Below, one piece after another: positions 1 through 12,200 of a stretch of DNA of 64,000 bases. How positions within the stretch are numbered: the first letter of the stretch is position 1; each line of letters opens with the position of its first letter. The position numbers were made by a program, and so were the translations under genes. Source of the DNA: Heterodera schachtii (Eukaryota; Nematoda; Chromadorea; Rhabditida; Heteroderidae); the NCBI GenBank assembly GCA_023374025.1, contig SIJG01000175.1, forward strand, positions 1 through 64,000. The letters are read 5' to 3'. The notes below the pieces were generated by a model that saw nothing but the letters and a program-made list of their open reading frames with translations, did no database searches and had not been told where the DNA came from.

Positions 1-1260
1 GGCACATTGTCCGGACGGGGAGTGAAAAGCCATTTGGCCACCGCTTGTCCTTCCGACGCCTCGGCACTGTCATCGCATGGAAATTTGGTGAAGAAACCAC
101 TGGAATAAGCATTGACAACGCGAAGCGATGGACAGTCGTCGAGAATTGACGGGACGAATTGACGCAAACGGCAGAAACTTTCTTTGCACAATTGGATGCC
201 ACGAATGTTTGTCGCGATCATGGGCCAAATGTTGCGCCAAATCGACTCCAAAGTGCGTTGATCGAAGTACGTGTCGATGGTCAAATGAATGGGGCGGGCG
301 GCGAAAATTGAACTAAAACGGTGGAGAAAAGCGATGGCATTGTTGTTGAAGTACCTGTGAAAAATGATGGAATCGTTTTACAAACAGAAAAGCATCAAAA
401 TCTCACTTCAATGAAATGACTTTGAATCCGACGACTCTCTTTGGCAACGGCTTTTGCGCAATTCCAAACGATTCCAAATTGGCATTGACAACATCCATTT
501 CCTTGGTGCCATCCGCTTCGAACTTCATTTTGATTTTCATGGATCTCAGAGTCCAGTAGCGAGTCTTGAAGTGTTCATCCACATAGAAGTCAAAACGGTG
601 GCTGATCATCGCAATTCCAAGGCCAAGTTGTGAAGCCGGAAGCAGATCGAACACACAAAGCCAACCGTCGCCAGAGATGAAACTGAAAAAAGGAAAACAA
701 AATTTGGTAATACTGCCGATGGTCCCCCCCCCCTTTTGGTGAAAATTTTTTTCTGTTCTAAAAAGTCGTGAAAACATGTTTTATGGAGCTTTTAGGGTCA
801 CTGATCACGAATCTGACATCATTTTGACCAATTTCGAATCTCGGACCCAAATTCGAACAAAAAGTCGAAAATTCAAAATTTTCAAAATTCTTACTTTTGT
901 TCTTAAATGGACAAAAAAAGCTAAATTTAGTCAAAAACCGTCGTAACATCAAAAAATAGTCATTCTGTACACGTTACGCACTAAAAGTGAATTTTGAATT
1001 TTCGACTTTTTGTTCGAGTCCGGATCCGGGATTCGAAATTGGTCAAAATGAATGTCAGATTCGTGATCAGCGACCCTAAAAACTCCATAAAACGTGTTTT
1101 CACGACTTTTTAGAACAGAAAAAATTTTCTCCAAAGGGGGGGGGGACCATCGGCAGTATTACCCAAAATTTAAAAATTGAAATTAAAAATTGGCATTTTA
1201 ATTTAATTTTACATTGCTTTCGCCATTTTCTCCTCCGCTTCGTTTCGGTTGTCAGACATT
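1..1260 (-). CDS. F-box-like family protein, 3' end beyond window
   Basis: I place three exons: 1260-1214 (starts MSDNRNEAEEKM), 682-407 and 354 to the left edge. The joins keep phase: exon 1 ends in phase 2 and exon 2 is 276 nt. Exon 2 has the F-box-like core (SQLGLGIAMISHRF, then a VDEHF motif). Exon 3 carries the family's second block (IWRNIWPMIATNIRG) and then EGQAVAKWLFTPR before the edge. F-box proteins usually bring substrates to SCF ubiquitin ligases; that role is inferred from the family only. The first 15-residue exon is nearly identical to a leader at 26154-26105. Intron 1 contains a complete hairpin transposon (706-1163). I see no frameshift in the visible part. This copy belongs to a different subclass from the MAPP-leader copies at 15-33 kb. 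Confidence 0.75.
706..1163. mobile_element. 458-bp palindromic MITE with 8-bp TSD
   Basis: The ends are perfect inverted repeats starting GGTAATACTGCCGATGGT. The arms extend about 150 bp and contain a C/G tract and a segment ending in a GATCACGAATCTGACAT-type sequence. It is flanked by the exact 8-bp direct repeat CAAAATTT (698-705 and 1164-1171). The homologous intron at 26041-26105 lacks it, which gives an empty-site comparison. An 8-bp duplication fits hAT-type mobilisation. It has no coding capacity. A half copy lies at about 57853-58035 and a cousin at 33350-33816. Confidence 0.9.
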
Positions 1261-1263
1261 TTG

Positions 1264-4262
1264 TTGAGTGGAAATGATTAAGACAGTTTTCGTCGGATTT
1301 CAATTGGCTTAGCAAAGATGAAAAAATTATGTGGAATCAGCAGTTTCTTTTTTTAAATGTGTGGGCGTTTGCTTAATGGCACTTTTTCCCGGAGGTTTTC
1401 GAGGTCTCTGATCGCGAAACAGATACATATCCATTTTATTTTGCCAATTTTTACACGATTTAATAATCAGTCGTACATATTGCAACGCCTTATTATAAAA
1501 GCCATCGCTCCCCTTTCATTTTCTTTCATTCGCTCACTTTTTTCTTCCTTTTTTATGAATAAATTTTCTTATGTGTTTATTCTCATTGTTTATCGATATT
1601 CAATACTTTTGGTATAGAAATGGCCCAAATACCTTAGTAGGGAAAAATGGCCGGTAGGGAAACGGCGGTTTTTTCCAGGCTTGAAAATCTATTCGCTTTT
1701 TGTAAGGCAAATAGAGCATGTGAAGAGCTATCGAATGATACCAACTCTATTGGATTTGGATTACAAAAAAAAAGCTGTCGTGGAAAAGCATGCTTGGGCC
1801 CAACCGTGCCGGCCCAAGTGCGCGAGTCCATTTCATTATTATTCATTCGCCATAATTGGCATTTTAATTTTACATTTTTTTTTGCTGACTTTAAATGGCC
1901 CTTATCTTTTTTTGTACAATTTCTATTGATAAATTGAGCTGGGTACTTTCCCATTATGTGACCGCAAGCTAAAATTTTATAAAATCAACAAAGGGGCGCG
2001 CAAATTTGTTGCAACGCAAAACCGGGATTCTTTTGTCGTGAGCTGTTCTTATCGCACTGAGGATATCATTGCCACAATTACACACTCTCGATTGATGGAT
2101 TATCCCTTTTTCTTGCAGAAAAATTTTGGCTTGCGGTCACAAAATGGGAAAGTACCTTGAGCTGAAATTTTAAAAATTTCCCGCGGCGCTTATCGGCACC
2201 GCCGGTTTCCCAAAAAGTTTTTGAAAAAAGAGCGCCGTAAAAAACATGTAAATAGTAGTCACTCCTTTTCTGTACTAAAAAAATGCAAAATGACAAAAAA
2301 AAAAAGATTTAGATAAAATAATTGAATAATTTTTTCAAGCGAATATATTAAAAACATTTATGAAAACCTTTTACTTGGTTAAGAATTAAAAAATTTAGCC
2401 TATTAAAATATTAAGAAATTTTTTATTATATATTTTTGAAAAATTTCCGATTTCCGACGTTTTTGGGGTCAGAATTCCGATTTCCGAAAATTTTTGGGGC
2501 CTCGGAATGCCATCCGTGATCCGCAGCTTTCAACAAATTGCTAAACTTAAAACTAACTTCTCCAAACATTCAATAGCTAATTCAAAAGCTTTTTTGAGCA
2601 ATACAACAGCTGCTAATGAGTTTTTTACATCAGATTAATTTTCTAAAGTCGGGAAAACCGATTCTGGCATCCATTTCAAACCATTTCGGGACCCGGATTT
2701 GAACGAAAACTCAATTTGAAATGAATGAATTTTTTTTAGACCAAAACTTGGTTTTTCTGTTAATTTTTAACTTTTCAGAATTTTTTAAATCTTTATCTGT
2801 ATGTTTTGTAAATATGCTCGAGATCGAAAATTTTCCGAGACTCAAGAGAGAAACCAAAAAGAAATTCGAAACTTTTACGACTCGCGGCTCGAAACTGAGA
2901 ATTCTTCAAAAAAAAAGTTCTGCTGTGCAGTGCAGTTAATAATTGAATTAAAAGAAAAGCTTTTTTGACGCTTTTTCTAACATTTTTGTTTTAAACGGCA
3001 TTTTTTTTGCTTTTAAAAACGCTTTTTTGTGCACTTTTTCCATAAAAAAATTTGGGGAACATGGGGGTCGTCCGGCGCTGCCGGTAGGCCAGGGTTCGGA
3101 TCGAAAATTTTTCAAAATAAGAACATCAAGGCCAAAAAAAAAGACTTTAAAACCAAAAATAAAAACATTTCGCAAAATTGCTTCGAATCAGTTATTTTTA
3201 AATTTATTCGATGAAAAATATAATTATATTTTTTGTCTCCCATTATCGATTTTAGATTTTGGGGAACAAATAAGCAAATCGTATTAGCAGTGCATTCGTG
3301 ATCAAAAAACCAGATTTAAAAAAAAATTTTTGGGCTGTGCTTTTTCCAAAAATTTTGAAGAATGGGCGAGGGGAGAGGGTCTGGCGGTGCCGATAGGCGA
3401 TGCCGGAAAATTTTTTATAATTTCTTTCTGATTTGTTAACAGATTTTCAAAAAAGGCCAATTTTTGCATGGCAAGTTTTAGGTCAAGTTTTGAAATCTTA
3501 GGGGAATTTTGTGAGCGGCGGCGCCGCGACGGGAAAATTTTTTTGGAATTTTTCATGAATTCTGTTAAAAAATAAATGTACTGAATATATTTGGAATTTG
3601 TCCCGTAAACCAAACAAATACCAAGGAACATTCACTTGCATCCATTCTTTTTTAGGTCATCATTTTGCTCTGTAATTATTATAAAAATTAATAATGCAGA
3701 AATGCAAAAAATGAATGATAAATGAGTCAATTTATTTCGTTTTTTTTTTTTTTGCTTTTTTCCATTTTTTGTGTCATCATTTTACCTTAAATTAAGTTTG
3801 AGTGACTCCTATTTGTTAACCTAAGCAAAAGTCAGCAGATGTTCATTTATTACTTCTTCAATTTGTTTGGAATATCATTTTTTAGGTGCCTAAAAATTGG
3901 GGCCCTACTCATAGTCACCACGACATATCAACAAGTCTTAGAGGAATTGTTATGATGACATGGAAAATGTACTCATTCATATAAATGTATTTATTCGGCA
4001 ATGAGAATAAATGGCCATAAAACATGCATAATCAGGGCAAACATATTACAATTATTAAAAATACACATATATATATGGCATAATTAAATAGAACAACAAA
4101 CATTTGTTGGAGAATTACATTCAGCAAGACAATGCCACAGGGATATGGACATACAATATATACATTCATACATAGAGATACAATTTCTCTTTTTTTAAAT
4201 TGGGGGTTAGTGTTATTATCGCGGTGGTCTCGTGAAGCAGCATTCTTCTCCGGCTGGCTCAT
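1264..4262. other. Gene-free repeat-rich interval
   Basis: I find no convincing gene here. A hairpin has arms at about 1931-1985 and 2122-2172 (shared segment around TTTCCCATT...TGACCGCAAGC). The stretch 1690-1790 contains the GCTATCGAATGATACCAA core found in several hairpins. Copies of the GC-core repeat lie at about 2175-2250, 3060-3100 and 3375-3410. A short hAT-like segment (CCGATTTCCGA...GGGGCCTCGGAATGCCATCC) is at 2440-2515. The rest is AT-rich. Confidence 0.6.
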
Positions 4263-5302
4263 TCATTCTTCATCCTCCTCGCGATCAGAGCCCGATTCAG
4301 TTGACGATTCAGAGCGTTCTTCCTGCGCCTTCTTGTTGCCCGCACGTCCTCCGCGCGACGCCTTCTGTTTCGTGGAACGTCCAGCAGCAGCGCTCTTGCG
4401 AGTTGGTTTCTTCTTCGTCCCCGAGGCACTCTCTTCGGAATCTGAAAATTCAGTTTAATTAATGGACACAAATTGAATTGTGGCATTCCCCACCCCATTC
4501 AACTCACGTCCACTGTCGCGCGGAGAGCCTGCAGCTTCGGCCTCGGAGTCGGCTTGCTCCTCCTCCTGGTCCGTCTTCTTGGTTGTTTTGCGCCCACGCG
4601 ACTTCGTCTGTTTGTTGGCACGTCCACCGGCAGTCTTGCGGGTTGGCTTCTTCTTCGTCTCAGTGGCACTCTCTTCGGAATCTGAAAATTCAGTTTAATT
4701 AATTGACACAAATTGAAATTGTGCCATTCCCCACCCCTCAACTCACGTTCGCTGTCGTCGCGGCCACTGTCGGCGGCTGTTCCGCTGTCCGATGGTTCGG
4801 CTTGTTCCGCTTTCTTGGCAGGACGTCCGCGCTTCTTGGTGGCGGTGCTTGCACGGCGAGGAGCAGGCGACTTCTTCGTTGAAGGTTTCTTCACGCGTCG
4901 ACCAGGAGTGCGACTGCCCGGGCTCGGCGCCTTCTTCTTCAGCGGTTGTTTCTTCTTGCGCGGCGTCTGAGAACGTCCTCCTCCACGACCGGCGGGCGAG
5001 CGACGACTCTTCGGGCCTGACTTCTTCGGTGAGCGACCAGGACGACCACGACCAGCAGACTTCGTTGACGCGGTGGAGCCGTCACGAGCTTTCTGCTGAA
5101 AAAAGGGGAAATGAATGAGTGACGACTCAAAAGGAATGCCATCCGAAAACGTCACTTTGGCTGCCTTTTCCTTCGCCGCTTTCTGTGCCGCAATCCGTGC
5201 CGAGCGTCGCAGTGGTTTGGTCTCGCCAGCGCTGGCCGCACGTTTCTTCGTCTTGCGACTGCGAGCACGGCGTTGTGATGTTGTTGGCGATTCCGCAGAC
5301 AT
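4263..5302 (-). CDS. Lys/Arg/Ser-rich nuclear protein with AT-hook-like motifs
   Basis: Three exons are supported: 5302-4747, 4681-4508 and 4441-4263. All phases match and the stop is TGA. The protein is very basic, with GRGRPG and KKRGRPAKK motifs like AT-hooks, many SPKK-type repeats, and a C-terminal acidic/serine tail (SESSTESGSDREEDEE). This composition is typical of chromatin proteins (HMGA/H1-like), but I do not recognise a named family. Exons 2 and 3 are tandem duplicates (both start SEESA and continue TKKKPTRK), and their upstream introns are nearly identical. An in-frame upstream ATG at 5386 would add a poly-Ser stretch encoded by the GAT microsatellite; I prefer 5302. Sequence at 5131-5101 looks intron-like, but removing it would break the frame. 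Confidence 0.75.
4442..4746 (-). repeat. Tandemly duplicated intron-exon module
   Basis: The introns 4746-4682 and 4507-4442 share almost every base: GTGAGTTGA at the donor, a GGGGTGGGGAATG block, a TTTGTGTC block and AATTAAACTGAATTTTCAG at the acceptor. The exons that follow start with the same bases. Preserved intron identity points to a recent unequal duplication within the gene. Confidence 0.85.
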
Positions 5303-5341
5303 TTTGAACGTTTTGTTGTTGAACTTGTTGACGGATGATGT

Positions 5342-5367
5342 TGACGATGATGATGATGATGATGATG
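5342..5367. repeat. GAT/ATC trinucleotide microsatellite
   Basis: Seven to eight consecutive GAT units lie just upstream of the AT-hook-like gene's preferred start. In one frame of the minus strand they would encode poly-Ser. Confidence 0.9.
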
Positions 5368-5389
5368 GTTGGTTGACAGATGGCAAAAT

Positions 5390-5985
5390 GTGTGAACACT
5401 AAATGAATGAGTGACAAAATTAGAAGACAAATTGATGGTTAAAATTGAAATGAGCAAAAACTTGAGGGAATGATTTTTGAGTCGAAAAGTGGCCATATTT
5501 ATACACTTTTTGAGTGTAATTTTCACTGAAAAGGAAAATTAATGAACGGAAAATTTAAAAAATCATTCGCGTAAAAAACAAACGCCAATGCATTCAAATA
5601 GAAAACAAAGTGTATTTATGTTTGATAAAATTCCTAATCATTTTGATTAAATTATCAAAAATTTATTTATTTATCATTCATCGTTTGATTTTATATTTTC
5701 TTCGATAAATGATTTTTTCTAAAATTGGCTAATTAATAGGGATGGGATTTTTATGTGCTAGGGAAATTTTGAAAATTTGAATGTAATTTGTTAACAGATT
5801 TTAATAAAGCTAATAGAGCATGTTTTCCAATCAATGCAAGAAACATGAACATATAATAATAAACACTCCATTTATTCCTCCTCTTTAATACATACAAAAA
5901 TTAAATAAATTATTTTGACTGTTTTATACAATACAATTGTGGCATGGCATTTATTTGAATTCAATATCACACTTTGGCACTTCCT
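5390..5985. other. AT-rich intergenic region
   Basis: No gene is visible. At 5737 the string TAGGGATGGGATTTTTATG matches the start of a repeat at 60577, so a small hAT-like remnant is likely here. Confidence 0.5.
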
Positions 5986-5988
5986 TCT

Positions 5989-7207
5989 TTAACTGCTCGG
6001 CTGATTATTATTCTCGGCCGCCTCCTCCGCTGTTGTCTCAGTCGTCGGCGGTGTGTCATTGGCAACTCTGCGCTCCTCTTCCGCGGCCACCGCTTGCTGT
6101 TGTTCCGCTTCCACAAGGGGGGCCACCTCGTCCAATTTGACCTGAATTAGGGCACAATTAGACGGGGAAAATTGAAATTTCGTAATTCGGCAAAAAAAAA
6201 AAACACATTAGCCCCAAATGGCCATCCAACAACACCACCACCACCAATTCACCTGCGGAATGTCCGTCCCTTCCACCACAAAAGTTGCGTATTTCTCCGC
6301 CACCAAACGGCGCAAACGGTCCAACGCGGAGGCATTGCTGGAATTTGGGGAAACTTTCAATTTCATCAAAAATTGTTATTTTTTGGATTCAAATTCCCCA
6401 CCCCCTTTATTGCTTTGTTTTCTCACCTTCTCGCCACTTCGTCCTGCTCCCCTTTCTCAGTCCGCACATCGCTTTGCCCTCCTCCTCCTCTCTCGTTTGA
6501 CTCCTCTCCGTCCTCTTCCTTTTCTTCATCTTCCGACTCGTCTTCTTCATCATCTTCAGTGTCCTCCTCGTCCTCCTTCTGTTGTTGCTGGTGTAGAAAT
6601 TGCGACTCCAAAAACTGCAGAATCATCTCGAACACGGCTGTGCCGGTCAACAGCGGGTCCAAGTCGCCCTGAACGCCGATGTAACGAGCGACAGGCCAGG
6701 CACCAGGGGCCTTATTCCCGTCTTGCGGTTTATTTCTTAACCGCGGTATAAATAATTAAACCACGGTTAAGAAATTAAACCGCGATTCTCGTCTTCCCTT
6801 TTTTAACCATGGTTAACGCTTAACCATGGTATATTTAACAGCGGTTAAATAAACCACGGTTAAGGCGTTAACCACGGTTAACTTAACCGGGAGACGGGAA
6901 TAAGGCCCCTGGAAGCCAAAGTCGCTGAACGATTGGTGCACAATGTCCCTGCGAAGGAAAACAAAATATTGAAATAAAAATGAGCGACCAATTCGGAAAA
7001 TGCCAAATGCTTTTTTCCCACCGCTTCTGTCACCACTCACTTTATCGTGAACATCATTCGGCTGTCCGTGTTGATGACACTCGGCGCTCCATTTGCTGTC
7101 GTTGCGGCGCCGTCCTGCGACTGTTGCTGCGGTGCCGTTGTCGTCGTCGTCGCCGTTGGTGGTGTTTCGTTGTCATTGGTCGCCTTGTCGCTGCATTCGT
7201 CGCACAT
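5989..7207 (-). CDS. Unrecognised acidic protein, interrupted by a MITE
   Basis: Exons are supported at 7207-7041, from 6948, to 6427, 6337-6253 and 6141-5989 (stop TAA). I chose the start MCDECSDK because the frame is open from there to a good donor (AAA/GTGAGT). Order of the protein: a Thr/Gln-rich N-terminus, a conserved-looking block (TIKDIVHQSFSDFGF ... GAWPVARYIGVQGDLDPLL, then TGTAVFEMILQFLES), a long Glu/Asp tract, a helical block (LDRLRRLVAEKYATF) and an Ala/Glu/Thr tail. I do not recognise the family. The exon holding the conserved block contains a 208-bp palindromic element (6704-6911) that breaks the frame unless it is spliced out. Confidence 0.6.
6704..6911. mobile_element. 208-bp palindromic element in a coding exon
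   Basis: Perfect terminal inverted repeats CAGGGGCCTTATTCCCGTC bound an interior of repeated TTAACC/GGTTAA motifs. No clean target-site duplication is visible at the ends. Reading through it in the gene's frame meets a stop. Using a G/GTTAAG donor inside one arm and an ATAAG acceptor inside the other restores the frame exactly. Confidence 0.8.
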
Positions 7208-9254
7208 TGCGTGGCCATTGCCATTTGCTGGCGTTGAGCATCAGCACAGGCTAAAAATTGTGAAAAAGACAATTAAAATGCAAATAAGAAAATGGCAAAG
7301 TCAAATTGTTAAATTTTTCTGGATAAGGACCAAAATTTTATTGTTTGCACAAAAATGTTTTATTGGCGCGGGTTCGAATCCCATTGGGTGTAAGTGGTCG
7401 TGCATTTTCGCCCAGCCGATGGAGGAGGAAATAAGACAAATTTTGAATTTGAACAAAATTTAACAAACCATCAAAAAATTCCAGAATGTTGCGGCGGCAC
7501 ATATTAGTTGGTGGTACCCCCCCCCCCCCCCCCCACGCGTTCCCCAAAATTTTTTTTGAAATGTGTTGGAAAGTTTCCGAGTCTAATCCATGACAGATTA
7601 GCACAAAAATGGACACCAAATTTTTAGTAATTTTCTTTTCTTGGTCATTCAAATTTTCAAAAAAAAGTATATGTAATTATAATAAAAACAAAATTTAATG
7701 GCACTGAAAATCAACAAATAATAAAAACATAAATAAATAATAGCCTAATAAAATGAAATTTATACGGCTTTTGGCATGGTTCAAAGCCATGCCAAAAATT
7801 TGATTGCAGGAAAAGTTAGAATTTTTTCAATGGCATTTTCACAGTATTATTTATAAAAAAAAAATTGAAAATTGAGAAAACATTTTGAGCTCCAATATTT
7901 ATGGGGAGTAAATTTCAGGGTTCGCAAATTCTTTTTCTTTTCATATCAATGCAAAAGATTTGCTGCTTTTCTGGGGGAAATTTTTCGAAGAGTTTTTTTA
8001 AAATTTCTAAATTGCGAGTTTTTTCATGTTTCAAAATATCGTTGCTAACTAAACTCGAAAAACTGAGAGAAAAACAAAGAAAAATTTTCAATTAATCGCT
8101 AACAAATTTTGGCAAATGCCTATTATGTTCATTTTCCAACACATATTTCATTTAACCAACCAACTAATCAAGCCATCCATTATCATTATTATTATTATTA
8201 TTCATTTTATGTGCAAAAAATGTGGCACTCTTTTGGTGGCACTTTCATTCCCTGTTTTTGGCACACCTTTTGTTTTTTGGAAATTGAGAGCCCCAGTAAA
8301 ACTGTATTTCAAGGAATGGGAGTGCCCAATTAAGGGAGGGATAAAATAGTTTAATTCATTATTTCGGGAAATAATTGTGCCGTTGTCGTCCATTTATTCA
8401 ATTAATCGCTAACAAATTAATTTTCATAACCATCATTATCATATTTCTGCTGATTGTATGTGTTATACCTTCTTTACAGCTTTGGATGTGTGTTGTGTTC
8501 ACTTACATTTAATTAAAATAAATTTTCCTTAAAAATTTATCTATTTTTGTAAAAAAAAAATTTATAAGAAATTAAAAAATTGAATTATTTTTAAGATGAT
8601 TCCGGCGACGGCTCCTATTCGCAAAAAAATCGAGAAAAAAGTAAAAATCCCGAATCGAAAACGGAACCTTTATGAACTTCATTAGTGGACCCAAAAAGCA
8701 GTAATAACAAATTGCGCAAATGAATTTTATATGCTTTATCTTATCACAAATTTATCAATTTTATCATTTTGTTTACAATCACAAATCCGTACAATATTTA
8801 TTAATTCTATAATAAAATTGTTAATTATGCATTCATTCATTCACATTTTACGCCAAATTGTTCGATGAAAAAATGGTGGAAAATTTGTGGATGATTTTGT
8901 GATGATTTGGCCAATAATTTGTAAAAAATAAATGAATAAATTACTTTTGTCATTTATCAGTGTCCACAATCTCTGCTACAAAATGTGTGGTCGTTCGTCC
9001 GCTTTTTCTTCTGCTGGTGGCTTTTCCCCCATTTTTTGTCACCATTTTTTACACAGTCGACACACAAAATTCAGTGATTGGTCCAACGGATTCACCGCAC
9101 ATCAACCAATTCCATCCCACCACTTTCATTCATTCATTCATTTCATTTGATCATTTTGGAAATAAATATTTTATTCATAAAATTATAAAAATATTTTTTA
9201 ATATTAATTAATTAAATAAAAATAATATTCAATAATTATTAAATTAAGTAGCAA
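7208..9254. other. Gene-free interval
   Basis: No supported gene is present. It holds a B-box-like GGTTCGAATCC at 7371-7381, an 18-base C tract near 7516-7533, and a roughly 22-bp direct repeat (CAATTAATCGCTAACAAATT) at about 8091 and 8399 bracketing some 290 bp. Confidence 0.5.
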
Positions 9255-12200
9255 ATGAATCGCTTTTCTCTACTGACCGTCTTTCTGAGCTTGGTCATTA
9301 ATTGTTCAGCTCCGCCGATACGGTAATTTCATATGCAATCAAAAACCGACCAATAAATATTTTGAATTTTAAAAACATTTCTTTTTTTCAAAATTTTCAT
9401 TTTCAGACCTTTGTCATCTGATGTTGGCATTTGGAAAACGTGCAATGGCAAAAATGGGAACATTTTGGTGGAAAATGACTGCACAAAGTAAAATAATTGA
9501 AAAATTTATTTTAAATTAATTAATTATTTTTTAAATTTATTTTTAGGCTTCTTCTCTGCTACCAAAGCGAAATGGCCAAAAACAGAAAAATTAGCAAACG
9601 TATTGGGGTGGGCAAAGGAAACATTGGCAAACTGAAATTTGTTGAATGTGCCGAAGAAATTGCCGAAGACCAATGGCACGGTCTGATCATTGCCAAGCAT
9701 CAAGACGGAGTGATCAGCTACGAATCGAGGCAAATTGGGAATGAAAAATATTTTAGAATATGAATTTAATTAATTAAGCCATGGATTCGACGACATTTTC
9801 GGCACCGAACAAACGAAAGAAACGGAAAAATATTTGGAAATTAATTTGTCCAAAAGTAAAGCCAAATTAATAATAATATTTTAATACTAATTATTATTTT
9901 ACAGATGCTGAACCACTAGGAAAAGAACTTCAAGAAGCGCTTTCTTCTGCTGCATTTTTTGATGATTTTATGCCATTTGTTTTTGCATTTGAATTTGGCG
10001 CAAAATTTTGTGCACAAAATGCCGGCACCAAATTGTGCAAAGAGAAAGTCCAATTTTGATATTTAAAATTATTCTAAATTTAAAATAATTTTATTTTTAG
10101 TGCCTTTCCCAAACATTGGTCGCCCCAAAAACAAAGGCACCGTTTGTTGGCCCAACCAAATCCTATGGCACAACGCCACGCCCAGTGTTACCTTACAAAA
10201 ATGACCCGAACAATACAAGTCAGTAAGTAATAAATTAAAAATATTTTCGTTTTGGCATATTTTTAGGGATAGCAACACCATGTGATAAATACGGCGCAGA
10301 TTGTGTGCCGATCAGAAATTTGTTATTGAAAATTGAGGCATTGGAAAACTGTGGAAAGAACGAAAGCGAAAACGATGCGGTAAAAATAGAAAAAAAATTT
10401 AAAATAATATTTAAAAATATTTTTAGATTTTCCAAATGCCACCATGGGCCCCACCACTTCCGCCACCGGTGACCATGAAAAAGCCATCCGAAACATTGTT
10501 ATGTGGAGGGGATATGTTTTGTGACAAACGAAGGCTTCAACAACAGTACAACAGATTGAGGGAGAGTGAGTCATTTTAACAAATATGAATTAATTAATTA
10601 ATTAAAATACCTAATTAAAAATTAAAATTCACAGTTTGTGGGCTTAAGCCCGAAAAAATGGAAAACCAGCGCGAAAAACGACAATACGACCCATACCAAA
10701 AATGGACCGAAAACCCGATCAAAATCGCATTCAACAAATCAGCTTGTAATTTTTTCATTTAGTTGAACAAATGTTTTAAAGTGCCAGAAAGTTCTGGGAT
10801 AATGTCAAATTGTAAAATAATAATTAATTAATTGTTTAGTGCCAAAGGACGGATACCAAAAATGGAAGGATGCGATAGAAATTGGTGCCGCTTTGATAAT
10901 GTGAGAATGATTTTTTAAGTTTGGTTGATTTTGAGCGTTTTTGTCGGAGTTTCAGCCGAGTTTTTTATACAAAAAAAATGGGGGGGGGGGTGGCGGGTGG
11001 AATGGAAAGCCGGGAGTTATGAGGACGCAAACCCGAAGGCTCAATTAAGCAAAAGCGACAAAAAGTGCCAGAATAAAGTGGACAGACAGTGAATGCTGCG
11101 AATTCGAATTTTTAAAATTTTCATTTTCCAAAAAAGCAAAAAATGCATATTTTTAAATTCATTTCCCTTTCTATAAACAGGGAAGTCACCTGTGTTCGGT
11201 TTGAAATTGTTGATGAAATGGTGAAGGGACAGAATGGCATTGCGATTGCAGATGATGAGCTTGGCGGTATTATCGTATTATTCCATATATTTTTTTCACT
11301 TTTGTCCCAATTTTCATTCATAAAATTTGGCACATTTTATTTTTTCAAATTTTTATTATTAATTTTACCCATTTTTGTAGCCTGCGGCGTGTCCCCAGTG
11401 GGCCGTGGCGGAGGATGGCAATTCCTTCACCTGGCAATGACTAACCGACGGTGCACGGATGTAATTTGGCAGCACTTCAAATATTTGCATTCATTTTTTG
11501 CCTCTGTTCTCTCATTTTGTCAATGATTTTTTTTTCAATTTCACTCCCATCGGGATTGAAAAGCCGGGATTTAATTTGGATTTAATTGAAACTGCTTAAG
11601 GTATTCAATATGTCCGTCGTTGCTGGCCATGAATTGCTGCATGCGCTTGGCTTTTTGCATGAGCAAAGCCGAAGTGATGCCCGGAATTACGTCATTTTAC
11701 GGGAAGATGACGGAGTAATTAACACAAACATTTAAATTTAATTTTTCATTTGCTCATTATGAAGTATTCCAAAATTGACCAATACACGCAAAACTTTGGC
11801 TTCCCTTACGATTTCGGGTCGGTGATGCATTATGAATCTGGGGGCAGTCATAAAAAGTATGAAAGGTTGGATTTTAATTACCTAAAATTGGAATTGAAGA
11901 GGCTTATACGACCTGATCACTTTGCCACGCTTTTACCAACAAACGATTGGCCAACGCGAACGAATCTCTTTCAAAGACGCGGCCATAATTAACCGAATTT
12001 ATTGCAAAGGCAAAATTAATTGAAAAATATTAATTTAAGTAGATTTTCCATTTGTTCAGACTCTTGCAAAGGCCATGAGGACAAGTGCCAAAACGGGGGC
12101 TATTTGAATCCGAATGATTGCACAAAATGCCATTGTCCGGACGGATACGGTGGCAAATACTGTAAAGAACTCGAAGAGAGTGAGCAATTAATGAATTCAT

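Noticed and set aside
3027..3287. Overlapping plus-strand frames of 60-86 codons
   Set aside because: They lie in the GC-core repeat and in Lys/Phe-rich AT sequence, lack homology and splice context, and differ between repeat copies.
6423..6751. Plus-strand Ser/Pro-rich frames
   Set aside because: Antisense of the acidic tract of the minus-strand gene at 5989-7207.
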